In this document: positions 16,575 through 24,345 of the stretch, piece by piece
Numbering within the stretch: position 1 is the first letter of the stretch
Layout of the letters: every line of letters begins with the position of its first letter
The notes under the pieces: model-generated
Databases searched by the model: none
The model's input: the letters and a program-made list of their open reading frames with translations, nothing else
Told to the model about the DNA's origin: nothing
Assembly: GCF_004801285.1 (NCBI RefSeq)
Contig: NZ_SSNY01000013.1
Span: forward strand, 85,001 to 137,930
Reading direction: 5' to 3'
DNA from: Ollibium composti
Lineage (GTDB): Bacteria; Pseudomonadota; Alphaproteobacteria; Rhizobiales; Rhizobiaceae
Length of the DNA: 52,930 nucleotides
Program-made: the position numbers and the translations under genes

Positions 16575-18112
16575 GGCGCCGCCTGCACTGTTTCGGCGGC
16601 GAGGCGGCGGCTGACCTTGCCGGTATCGGTTTTCGGCAGCGCCGGGCGGAACTCGACCAGCTTCGGCACCATGAAATCCTCCAGATGGCGCGCGCAATGG
16701 CGAATGACGTCCCGTTCGGCCAGCGCCGGATCGGCGGACACGACGATCGCGCAGACGGCCTGCCCCAGAATGGGGTCCGGCACGCCCACCACCACCGCTT
16801 CCGCTATCGCAGGGTGCCGGTGCAGCACGGCCTCCACCTCCTTCGGCGCCACCTTCTCGCCGCGCGTCTTGATGATGTCGTCCCGGCGCCCGACGAAATA
16901 GAGGTAGCCTTCGGCGTCGCGGGTGAACAGGTCGCCCGTATGGAGCACCTTCTCGCCCGGATCTGGACCCGGGCGCAGCACGCGCGCGGTCGCTTCGGCG
17001 TCGCGCCAGTAGCCCTGCATGACATGCGGGCCACGCACCACGAGCTCCCCTGCGATGCCCGGCGGCACCGGCCGGTCCGCGCCATCGAGGACCATGACCT
17101 CGGTGCCGGGGATGGCGATGCCGACCGATCCAGGCCGCAGGGCGAGCTGTTCCGGCGGCAGGTATGTGCAACGCTTGCATTCCGTCAGCCCGTACATGGA
17201 ATAGAGCCTGACGCCGGGAAACAGCTCCCGCAGCCGCTCGATATGGGCCGGCGGCAGGGCGGCGGCGGTGTTGGTGATGTAGCGCAGGTTCGGCAGGAAG
17301 CCGGGTTCGAGGCCGCGCATGCGCAAGATCATCGCAGCCATGGTCGGCACCAGCGGCAGGCCGGTGACGCGCTCCTCGCGGATACGCTCGAAGATCGCCT
17401 GCGGGAAGGCGAAGGATTTCTCCAGCACCAGCGTGGCGCCCAGCCTCACCGCCATCAGCAACTGGTAGAGGCCGTAGTCGAAGGCGAGCGGCAACACGTT
17501 GAGGATGATGTCATCCGGCGTGTTCTGCAGGTATGTGGTGATGGAACCGGCTGCGGCATCGCAGTTGCCGTGGCTCATCATCACGCCCTTGGGGCGGCCG
17601 GTGGAGCCTGACGTGTAGACCAGCATGGCGAGGTCGGAATCCGTGCCGCCATGGGCCAGCGGCCGGGCCTCGGCGGCGAGGCACGCAGTCAGGGAGACGG
17701 CGCCGGCCGGCACGGCGTCGTCCGTTCCATGCGTGGATGCCACGAAGACGCTGTCGCAGCCGGCCAGCGCCTCGGAAACCACCGGCATCAGCCGGGCAAG
17801 GGTCAGCACGGCGGCCGGCTCGCAGTCGGCGACGATATAGGCCAGCTTGTCGGCCTTGGTCGACGGGTTGACGAGACAGAACACGGCGCCGGCCTTGAGG
17901 ACGGTGAAGATCGAGACCGCCGCCTCCCGGCAATTGTCCATGAAGACCAGGACGCGGTCGCCGCGCTTCACGCCGTTCGTCGCGAGTGTCGTTGCCAGAC
18001 GGTCCGTGAGATCGTCGAATTCGCGATAGTCCAGCCGGCGGCGGTCGGCGACAAGCGCGGTCTTGTCCGGCCGGGCGGCGGCGCTCAGGCCAAGATAGCG
18101 TTCGATGCGCAA
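16571..18112 (-). CDS. AMP-dependent acyl ligase (class I adenylate-forming)
   Basis: The 513-residue protein has the P-loop YTSGSTGRPKGVMMSHG, the A5 motif YGLTECKR, the A7 motif GDLFTRDAEGYLYFVGRRDD and the C-terminal catalytic lysine in LPKTDTGKVSRR. It activates a carboxylic acid as acyl-AMP and passes it to a thiol. The neighbouring ACP (22 bp upstream) is the obvious acceptor. Length and neighbours match the AMP ligase found beside asnB and acp in exosortase A loci (TIGR03098 type), though no exosortase is visible here. The substrate acid is unknown. Confidence 0.88.
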   Translation of the reverse strand: MRIERYLGLSAAARPDKTALVADRRRLDYREFDDLTDRLATTLATNGVKRGDRVLVFMDNCREAAVSIFTVLKAGAVFCLVNPSTKADKLAYIVADCEPAAVLTLARLMPVVSEALAGCDSVFVASTHGTDDAVPAGAVSLTACLAAEARPLAHGGTDSDLAMLVYTSGSTGRPKGVMMSHGNCDAAAGSITTYLQNTPDDIILNVLPLAFDYGLYQLLMAVRLGATLVLEKSFAFPQAIFERIREERVTGLPLVPTMAAMILRMRGLEPGFLPNLRYITNTAAALPPAHIERLRELFPGVRLYSMYGLTECKRCTYLPPEQLALRPGSVGIAIPGTEVMVLDGADRPVPPGIAGELVVRGPHVMQGYWRDAEATARVLRPGPDPGEKVLHTGDLFTRDAEGYLYFVGRRDDIIKTRGEKVAPKEVEAVLHRHPAIAEAVVVGVPDPILGQAVCAIVVSADPALAERDVIRHCARHLEDFMVPKLVEFRPALPKTDTGKVSRRLAAETVQAAP

Positions 18113-18134
18113 GCGGGCGGCCTCCCCGAACGCG

Positions 18135-18395
18135 TCAGGCGGCTTGCGCGCCGACGCGGGCGCCGACGAAGGCCGCGATGCGGGACAGCGAATCGAGATT
18201 GGCCGGCACGATGTCGGCGTCGGCCAGCACGATTCCGAAACTGTCCTCGATGAAGGCGACCAGTTCGAGCACGGCGGTCGAATCGACGATGTCGTTTTCG
18301 ATCAGCGAGGCGTCGTCCGCCAGCGGGTACGACGTGTCGCCGAACAGGAAGTTCTCGATCACGAAGCTGCGCACCCTGTCCTTGATGTCCTGCAT
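18135..18395 (-). CDS. acyl carrier protein
   Basis: The 86-residue acidic protein has the phosphopantetheine site Ser39 in the context IENDIVDSTAVLELVAFIED, where DST replaces the common DSL. GAAAGGAG lies eight bases before the ATG at 18395. It is 20 bp after asnB and 22 bp before the AMP ligase, so it is a dedicated carrier for this cluster rather than the fatty-acid ACP. It would need a phosphopantetheinyl transferase from elsewhere in the genome. Confidence 0.9.
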   Translation of the reverse strand: MQDIKDRVRSFVIENFLFGDTSYPLADDASLIENDIVDSTAVLELVAFIEDSFGIVLADADIVPANLDSLSRIAAFVGARVGAQAA

Positions 18396-18415
18396 TCCAC
18401 CGCTCCTTTCTAAGA

Positions 18416-20353
18416 TCAGGCCGCCCGGTCGATCGACCGGCCCTGCCGCGCGAACGTCCGCTGCCACAATTGCGTCGACAGGATGCCGACGAATGCCGTG
18501 TTGTCGCGATATCCGGTCACTGGCTGCGCACGGCATTTCGCGTGCAGGCGGGCGACGGAAGTCGGGTTGAAAAGACCGCCCTCGGCGATGCTGCGCTCGC
18601 TCAGGCACTCGCGAACGTATTCGTGCTCGCCCGGTCCAGTGAACGACCGGCTTTCGGGCGCCCGGTAGGGCTGCTTGGGGCGCTGGCCGATGGCCGGCGG
18701 CAAAAGGCCGGCGGCCGCCTCGCGCAGGATGTGCTTTTCCCTCAGGCCCTTCAGCTTGGTCTCGGGCGGCAGGCGCGCGGCAAGCTCGATCAGCCGGTGG
18801 TCGAGGAACGGGAAGCGGCCCTCGACGCCGTGCGCCATCGCCATGCGGTCGCCCTGGCTGGAAAGGATGTAGCCCGGCAGCAGGAAGCGGCTTTCCAGAT
18901 ATTGCGCCTGATGCAGCGGATGCCATGCGGCGAAGGCCGGCGGCAGGCGAGCGGCCATTTCCTCGGCCGCGTCGTAGCCCTTCAGCGCGGATCGCAGATC
19001 GTCGGAGAAGAACAGCTTGGCCGCCGCGGTCGTCCTGAAGCGCGGACGGTGCGAATAGAGCGGATCGTCGGGCGCCGTGTCGCCGGCGCCGAAGAAGGCG
19101 GCGAGATATTGCGCGGACTGCTTCTTCAGGCCCGGCAGGTAGGGATAGAGTTTGCGGAACAGATGGGCGCGGATGTTCGAGCCCGGCTGGCGGGCGCAGA
19201 AGCGGCGCACCCGCGCTTCCTTGAAGATATCGTAGCCGGCGAACACCTCGTCGGCGCCTTCGCCGGTCAGCACCACCTTCAGGCCCGCTTCCCTGACAAG
19301 GCCGGACAGGCGGAACAGAGGCGCGGGGGCGGTGCGCAGGATCGGCCGCTCGGCGAAGCGGATCACCTCGGGGAAGTCGCGGGCGATGTCGCCCGGCCCG
19401 CAGGCGACGGTGTGGTGCCGAGTGCCGAGGGCGGCGGCCATCTGCGCCTGGAAAGCGCTTTCGTCGTGCTCGGCGCTGTCGAAGGTGACCGAGAACGTGT
19501 CGAGTTTCCGCGGCGCCATGCCGGCCGCGAGCGCCGAGACGAGCGAGGAATCGAGGCCGCCGGAGAGATAGGCGCCGACCGGCACGTCGGCGCGCAGGCG
19601 CAGCCTGACGGCATCGGCGAGCAGCGCCTTGATCTCAGCGGCAGCTTCCGTCTCGTCCGCGACCGGCGCCGGCGCGTCGCACGGCGGGAAGTCGAGGCTC
19701 CAGTAGCGCCTCGCCGCGGTGCGGCCCCGTTCCAGGCTCATGAAACAGCCCGGCTCCAGTTCCTGGATGTCGGCGAAGGCGGTGCGCGGGGCCAGTGGCG
19801 CCCATAGAGTGAAGATCTGGTCGAGTGAGATCGGGTCGATCCGGGCGGAAATGCCGGGGACCCGCAGCAGCGCCTTGATTTCGGAAGCGAAATAAAGCGT
19901 CCCGCCGCTGCTGGCGTGAAACAGCGGGCGCACGCCCATGCGGTCGCGCGCCAGCATCATGCGTCGGCGCCGCCCGTCCCACAGCGCGAAGGCGAAATCG
20001 CCGTTGAGAAGGGAAAGGCAGTCCTCGCCCATTTCGTCGTAGAGATGCAGGATGACCTCGGTGTCGCCCTCCGTGCGGAAGCGGCGGCCTCTTGCGCGCA
20101 AATCCTCGCGCAGCTCGGCATAGTTGAAGATCTCGCCGTTGAAAGCGAGCGTCAGGCCACCCGTCTCGTCCGTCATGGGCTGGTGGCCGTCTTCGAGGCC
20201 TACGATCGAGAGCCGCGCATGGCCGAGCCCCGCTTCCGGCGAGACGAAAAAGCCGCGCGCGTCAGGGCCGCGATGCGCGATCGCCGCCGTCATGCTTTCA
20301 AGCAACGGCTCCGCATCCCGCACTGGGCCGAAATAGCCGACAAATCCGCACAT
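18416..20353 (-). CDS. asparagine synthetase (glutamine-hydrolysing), AsnB-type amidotransferase
   Basis: The 645-residue protein starts MCGFVGYF, with the class II glutaminase nucleophile Cys2, which fixes the start at 20353 although the frame is open further upstream. The N-terminal domain shows IAHRGPDARGF, FNGEIFNYAELRED and LARDRMGVRPLF. The C-terminal synthetase has the PP-loop SGGLDSSLVSAL and EGADEVFAGY. It hydrolyses glutamine and uses the ammonia to amidate an ATP-activated carboxylate. The length is close to exosortase-associated amidotransferase 1 (TIGR03108 type) and longer than E. coli AsnB. It is the first gene of the operon asnB-acp-ligase-nadE-like. Confidence 0.9.
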   Translation of the reverse strand: MCGFVGYFGPVRDAEPLLESMTAAIAHRGPDARGFFVSPEAGLGHARLSIVGLEDGHQPMTDETGGLTLAFNGEIFNYAELREDLRARGRRFRTEGDTEVILHLYDEMGEDCLSLLNGDFAFALWDGRRRRMMLARDRMGVRPLFHASSGGTLYFASEIKALLRVPGISARIDPISLDQIFTLWAPLAPRTAFADIQELEPGCFMSLERGRTAARRYWSLDFPPCDAPAPVADETEAAAEIKALLADAVRLRLRADVPVGAYLSGGLDSSLVSALAAGMAPRKLDTFSVTFDSAEHDESAFQAQMAAALGTRHHTVACGPGDIARDFPEVIRFAERPILRTAPAPLFRLSGLVREAGLKVVLTGEGADEVFAGYDIFKEARVRRFCARQPGSNIRAHLFRKLYPYLPGLKKQSAQYLAAFFGAGDTAPDDPLYSHRPRFRTTAAAKLFFSDDLRSALKGYDAAEEMAARLPPAFAAWHPLHQAQYLESRFLLPGYILSSQGDRMAMAHGVEGRFPFLDHRLIELAARLPPETKLKGLREKHILREAAAGLLPPAIGQRPKQPYRAPESRSFTGPGEHEYVRECLSERSIAEGGLFNPTSVARLHAKCRAQPVTGYRDNTAFVGILSTQLWQRTFARQGRSIDRAA

Positions 20354-20653
20354 GCAACTCGCCCCGCAGATCCAGCCGAGCATAAGGCGTCGGCTGAAAT
20401 CTTGCGTTACCGATCTTGCCCGAATGCCGGAATGGTAAATGGTCGGTTGAGCATCAGGCCGTGCCAGGGCCGTCAAGCATCATGGCATCCAGGAGGAGCC
20501 GATCCTCGGCTACCGTTGCCGGATTACCGAGCCCGCGTTGGATGCGATCGTCCGCAACGTCGAATGTTCATCAAGGCCGACTGCTGATAATACGCGCGAT
20601 GCCATCGAGACGGTTTTCCCGAACCCGATCGAGGAAGGAAATCCGCATACAGG
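20354..20653. other. divergent intergenic region, no clear gene
   Basis: This region holds the presumed promoters of asnB (minus) and the GNAT gene (plus). A plus-strand open stretch ending at 20656 (GIQEEPILGYR, then EPALDAIVRNVE) looks faintly coding but has no start and no recognised family. It may be the tail of a lost gene. Confidence 0.35.
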
Positions 20654-21148
20654 ATGATGCCATTGATTTTACTTCGACCTGCACGAAAGGAAGATCTTGA
20701 CGACCTATGGACATTCCTTGCCGTGGCGGCATACGAGCCTGATGCGGCTACCGCGAGGGGCATTCCGGCCGTTGCAATCCATCTTGCCGATTGGAAGCGG
20801 GAATGCGATTTCGGCTATATTGCGGAAATGAATGGGCGGCCGGCCGGAGCGGCATGGGCGCGCCAGTTTGCGTTGCACGAAGAGCCAGCCTTCTTTGTCG
20901 ATGATCGAACTCCTGAGGTATCCATAGGCGTCGGCTTGACCATGCGCGGCAAAGGTATCGGCGAAGCGCTGTTGGGAGAGCTTATTCTTGAAGCCGAACG
21001 CCGCGGGGTCGGCCTGTGCCTTAATGTCCGGGATTCGAACCCCGCTATTCGGCTCTATGAGCGCGTCGGCTTTTGGCGCGTACCTGGCACGGAGGTAAAG
21101 AACCGCACGGGCGGACTGTCTTTCGGAATGCAATTGCGAAAATCTTGA
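20654..21148 (+). CDS. GNAT family N-acetyltransferase
   Basis: The 164-residue single-domain GNAT starts with LILLRPARKEDLDDLWTFL. It has the acetyl-CoA-binding motif A (IGVGLTMRGKGIGEALLGEL, where RGKGIG is the pyrophosphate loop) and the motif B region SNPAIRLYERVGFWRVPG. It acetylates an amine using acetyl-CoA in the cytosol; the substrate is unknown. ATG codons stand at 20654 and 20657 with AGGAAGG upstream. The following ACT-domain gene starts only 20 bp after its stop, so the two are probably co-transcribed. Confidence 0.88.
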   Translation: MMPLILLRPARKEDLDDLWTFLAVAAYEPDAATARGIPAVAIHLADWKRECDFGYIAEMNGRPAGAAWARQFALHEEPAFFVDDRTPEVSIGVGLTMRGKGIGEALLGELILEAERRGVGLCLNVRDSNPAIRLYERVGFWRVPGTEVKNRTGGLSFGMQLRKS

Positions 21149-21168
21149 CCAACAGGAAGAAGACCGCC

Positions 21169-21564
21169 TTGGCAAATAATCGACTATCCCTGAAGCTTCG
21201 GCTTGTCCCAGGTCAATATGCCGTGGCTCGCATGCCTCCCGATGCCGCGCTCCCCGGATGGGCCTCCGGGCCGGGTTTGTCAGCCATGATCCGGGCGGAT
21301 GATGAACTTACGATCGTATGCGATCAGGAGCGCGTTCCAACGGAGGTGGAGGCCGAGCGAGATTGGATATGCTTGCGCACCATCGGGCCGTTCGATTTTC
21401 AGACCACTGGAGTTGTGCAGTCGCTGATTTCTCCGCTTTCCAGTCATGGCATCGGGATTTTCGTTCTCTGCACATTCGACGGAGAGCATCTCCTCGTCCC
21501 GGCGGCTGAGGGCCGCAGGGCGCGTGACCTGCTCACTGCGGCGGGTCATCGGTTCATTGATTGA
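21169..21564 (+). CDS. ACT domain-containing protein
   Basis: About 131 residues from a TTG start at 21169, chosen because AGGAAGAAG lies just upstream; another TTG at 21145 overlaps the GNAT stop. The protein reads LSLKLRLVPGQYAVARMP, then a second half RDWICLRTIGPFDFQTTGVV with SLISPLSSHGIGIFVLCTFD. This is the ACT-type (CASTOR-like) pattern of small amino-acid-binding proteins common in alphaproteobacteria. No catalytic residues are evident. It may sense an amino acid for the adjacent acetyltransferase (inference). Confidence 0.75.
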   Translation: MANNRLSLKLRLVPGQYAVARMPPDAALPGWASGPGLSAMIRADDELTIVCDQERVPTEVEAERDWICLRTIGPFDFQTTGVVQSLISPLSSHGIGIFVLCTFDGEHLLVPAAEGRRARDLLTAAGHRFID

Positions 21565-21669
21565 CGGTTTGCTCGTTGAGTTTATGCGGCGCCGGGGCCG
21601 TATCGATGTCGGATGGCGAACCCCGGATTGTCGGTGAGGCACCACAAGGCAAATCCGTGCCGTAGACCA

Positions 21670-22122
21670 TCAAACTTTGCGTGAAGGCGCGTCTTTGAGA
21701 GCGGCAATCAGTTTGCCGATGCGCCGTTCCCGAACTTCCGCGCTTTTGGCTTCCTCAATCGTTCTGACGTGCTTTTGCCGAAGCCCGAACGGCAGACGGT
21801 CGAAAGACGCCCTGGCTTGCGGACAATCATTGAGCGCGTCCGCGAGGTCGACGGGCTCGGCAACTTCCCGCGGCGCCTCGTCCAGTTCGACATCGATTTC
21901 GACGATATCGCCTTCGCTGATCCTGGCGGCGGCGCGATTGGCGGCACTGATCCCTATAAGCCGCTGCCCGCGCATTGCCGCCACCCTGCTGCGCCAGGTG
22001 TGCCCATTGATCGTGATCGTCACGGGTGGGCGGCCCGCAGGCCCGAGCGCCTGCATAACGTCGTCAGGCACCTCGACGCCTGTCGCATTGCCGGAAGGAA
22101 TGACTTGTGCCCGGAATTTCAT
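21670..22122 (-). CDS. YdeI/OmpD-associated family protein with DUF1905
   Basis: The 150-residue protein has an N-terminal DUF1905 beta-barrel (FRAQVIPSGNATGVEVPDDV, then PPVTITINGHTWRSRV, ending VEIDVELDEAPREV). The C-terminal YdeI-like helical segment reads ALNDCPQARASFDRLPFGLR with KSAEVRERRIGKLIAALKD. Proteins of this type are widespread in soil bacteria; some are linked to peptide resistance, but the biochemical role is unknown. It stands alone, convergent with the ACT gene. Confidence 0.82.
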   Translation of the reverse strand: MKFRAQVIPSGNATGVEVPDDVMQALGPAGRPPVTITINGHTWRSRVAAMRGQRLIGISAANRAAARISEGDIVEIDVELDEAPREVAEPVDLADALNDCPQARASFDRLPFGLRQKHVRTIEEAKSAEVRERRIGKLIAALKDAPSRKV

Positions 22123-22417
22123 CTGACAATCACCTGCAACGTTGATCCAACCGTGCCAGTACGGCAGGGCGAGCGCTATAGTGGGTCTCTCGCCCTTCCC
22201 GACAGGCGTTCGAAGAGGCCGCGTCTGGTCGAATCGGCAAGCGTCGCAAACAGCATATCAGGGCTTGTGGGCATCAAATTCATAACCCGTTGGTGATTTG
22301 TTTATCCAATAACTTTGCGGTTATGGATTTGTCAACCCTGATGCGACGAACCGAGGAATTGCGTGGTGGTCCTATGATTGCGGGCGCAAGCCTGACGACG
22401 CCGGCCTTTCGTCATTC
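22123..22417. other. intergenic, nothing recognised
   Basis: Upstream region of the YdeI-like gene; no other coding or structural signal was seen. Confidence 0.4.
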
Positions 22418-22516
22418 ATGCAGCGCCTTGCGCGCGCTTACCTCAATTGCCTCGAGGGGCTGCCGATCTTCGGCGGGTTGATAGCTGTCGCCCCCTCGTC
22501 GGCACCGTCGCGATGA
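22418..22516 (+). pseudogene. MAPEG-family membrane protein fragment
   Basis: A 32-codon open stretch reads MQRLARAYLNCLEGLPIFGG, the conserved helix of the MAPEG family (membrane-associated eicosanoid/glutathione proteins), then LIAVA and a stop. Both flanks of a normal MAPEG gene (about 130 residues) are missing. It is read as a relic; the motif match is good but short. Confidence 0.45.
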
Positions 22517-22601
22517 TGCGGCCATGCAGGGAGCCAAGTCGACGTTTGGTGCCCGCAAACCTTTCGGCTTGTGCACGGATTGTTTCCATGTAGAATAGTC
22601 C

Positions 22602-22649
22602 GTGAACGACCTCCAACTACCTCGCCCGCCTTTGTGCGGGCGTTTTCTT
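22602..22649 (+). ncRNA. candidate very short sRNA with a CCUCC motif
   Basis: A promoter-like pair TTGTGC (22569-22574) and TAGAAT (22591-22596), 16 bp apart, is followed by about 50 nt ending in an intrinsic terminator: CGCCCGC-ctttgt-GCGGGCG then TTTTCTT at 22623-22649. No open frame lies between. The leader carries CCTCC at 22610-22614, an anti-Shine-Dalgarno motif seen in several alphaproteobacterial sRNAs. The terminator is clear; the RNA itself is inference. Confidence 0.35.
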
Positions 22650-23108
22650 GGCCGTTGCAACCATTCGTAGCATTCTTCGGCTGGCCGGAATCTACCTTGC
22701 GTGGCATGTCAACCATGCACCTACGCTTCCGGCGAGCGGCGGGCAGGCATCTGGGGCAACGCTGTTCGTTGGGAACGGCGCTCGTTCCCTCTGAAGGCGC
22801 TGTAGCGCGCCGGCAACACTCCCTTTTATTGATTGACGACCCAATCAGCCGCACTTGCTATTTCCCTGCGCCGGGAGCACTGCTTTCATGCGCGCCGCGA
22901 AAAACGGAATGCGAAGGTCGGCGAGGGTCAGGGGTGGCGCGCCGCCCTTTTTTGCGTCGTGCCCGTCTCCGTATTGTACGCCGTCGTTCGCATGGATGCG
23001 GTATAATCGCTCACGCTCAACAAAGTTCGCATATTTGGCTGGCCTTCGTGATCGGCGAGGCGCTAGGGTCTTTGGCGCTGCGATAAGTAAGAACGAAGAG
23101 AGGATGGA
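22650..23108. other. intergenic, nothing recognised
   Basis: Open frames on both strands here are arginine-rich and match no family; they look like GC-driven chance frames. The 3' end carries the ribosome-binding site of the small gene at 23109. Confidence 0.4.
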
Positions 23109-23267
23109 ATGGGAAAAGGAATCGCGATTGTGGTGGTGCTGGCGGTGTTCGTCGCGGCGATAGCTACCTTCGGTTTTGTGCCGGTACTGCTTCCCATCGC
23201 GTTCCTCGCTTCTGCGGGGATACTGGCAACGATGCTCGCCGTTGCATCAAGCAGGAATGCTTATTGA
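23109..23267 (+). CDS. small membrane protein, 52 residues
   Basis: The ATG at 23109 is preceded by AGAGGATGGA. The product begins MGKGIAIVVVLAVFVAAIA and continues with a second hydrophobic run (PVLLPIAFLASAGILATMLA) before a short polar tail SSRNAY. Two tight membrane helices joined by TFGFV are predicted. No family is recognised. The start signal, hydrophobic pattern and clean stop support a real small protein. Confidence 0.6.
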   Translation: MGKGIAIVVVLAVFVAAIATFGFVPVLLPIAFLASAGILATMLAVASSRNAY

Positions 23268-23377
23268 GCTGCATGCCTACCACATCTTTTTTGGCACGGC
23301 TGGCTTTGTGATGGAATAAAACAAGGTGCTGCGTTGTTATTGTCCGACGGGAGGCTTCCAACGACGGAGACTACCCG

Positions 23378-23527
23378 ATGCGCGGACATATGACAGTTGC
23401 GGTCTTATTCTTCATCCTGACGGGAGTTGCTGGCTGCAACACCATGAACGACGGAGCGAAGCAGCCCTCGGTACAAACGACAAACGGCGGGAACGGTGGC
23501 ATGGGCGGCGCAGGTGGCGGATATTAA
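23378..23527 (+). CDS. small glycine-rich lipoprotein, 49 residues
   Basis: The ATG at 23378 has GGAG upstream. The product has a signal helix (TVAVLFFILTG) and a lipobox VAGC with the lipid cysteine at residue 20, then a short polar and glycine-rich tail (NGGNGGMGGAGGGY). It would be a tiny surface or periplasmic lipoprotein. A terminator follows at 23600. The function is unknown; entericidin-like peptides have a similar layout but I cannot claim homology. Confidence 0.6.
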   Translation: MRGHMTVAVLFFILTGVAGCNTMNDGAKQPSVQTTNGGNGGMGGAGGGY

Positions 23528-23599
23528 GGCTTTATTAGCCTCGGCCTGCCATTGTGATTGTGAATAGGCGCCCGTACCGGAAGCACTTAAGCGATAAAA

Positions 23600-23633
23600 G
23601 CCCGCCCCGGCGAACCGGAGCGGGCGTTTGTTT
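23600..23633 (+). terminator. rho-independent terminator after the small lipoprotein gene
   Basis: The GC-rich stem GCCCGCCCCGG-cgaa-CCGGAGCGGGC is followed by GTTTGTTT. Confidence 0.8.
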
Positions 23634-23741
23634 GGGGAAAGCGCAAAGAACTCGGGACTACGGCGGCACGCGGCCGCCAGCCAGCCGGTTCAGCTTTTGT
23701 GAAGCCTATATCTCCGCCGCCTCGATCGCCTCGACCGTTCC

Positions 23742-24134
23742 TCAATCCTCGGAGCGCCTCGATTCATCGCGATCGCGCTCGTAGTGCCTCTTGAGCGGGA
23801 AGGGCGGCAGCCAGGATTCGCGGCGGATGGTCCAGAGCTCGTAGGTCGGCTTGAACTGGTCGATGGCGTCCAGGGAGCCGAGGTTCACTTCCACCTCGTC
23901 GCCGCTTCGTCCGAAGACCGGCGAGCCGCAGCGGGGGCAGAAGGACCGGCCGGCATAGCTGCCCGTCTCACCCTCGATCGTCACCGCCTCCTGCGGAAAG
24001 ATCGCGGATGCGTGGAAAAGCGCGCCGTGATGCTTGCGGCAGTCGAGACAATGGCAGATGCCGACCCGGTAGGGCCGCCCCGTTGCCACGAATCGGACAT
24101 TGCCGCACAGGCAGCCGCCGGTGAAACGATCCAT
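23742..24134 (-). CDS. GFA family protein (glutathione-dependent formaldehyde-activating type fold)
   Basis: The 130-residue protein starts MDRFTGGCLCGNVRF and carries the family's zinc ligands: CLC near residue 8, CHCLDC at about 36-41, and FCPRCGSP in the middle. The ATG at 24134 has GAGAGG upstream, which excludes the longer open frame. Despite the family name, most members have no proven formaldehyde activity and may simply be small zinc proteins. It is monocistronic between two terminators. Confidence 0.88.
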   Translation of the reverse strand: MDRFTGGCLCGNVRFVATGRPYRVGICHCLDCRKHHGALFHASAIFPQEAVTIEGETGSYAGRSFCPRCGSPVFGRSGDEVEVNLGSLDAIDQFKPTYELWTIRRESWLPPFPLKRHYERDRDESRRSED

Positions 24135-24278
24135 GTCGAAGCCTCTCGTGAAGTGACCCGTGGTGGCCATGGTTACGACAAGGATGTCGGCCTTGCAATT
24201 TTTCGCGGGAAGAAGCGAAGGTTGCTTCCAGGGCGAGGGGCTGCGCGGGTTGGGTTGCATCCGGAAGCTGGCGCGGAC

Positions 24279-24308
24279 AAAAAAGAGCGGGTGCGCTGCG
24301 GCACCCGC
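24279..24308 (-). terminator. rho-independent terminator of ctaD
   Basis: On the minus strand the perfect 8-bp stem GCGGGTGC-CGCAGC-GCACCCGC is followed by TCTTTTTT, about 38 nt after the ctaD stop. Confidence 0.88.
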
Positions 24309-24345
24309 CCAGTCTGAGGGAAGGCAGGTCTGCTTCGCTGACGGC

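Noticed and set aside
22571..23086. A 171-codon plus-strand frame in the intergenic region
   Set aside because: Arginine/serine-rich chance frame that runs through a clear terminator and has no homology-like pattern.
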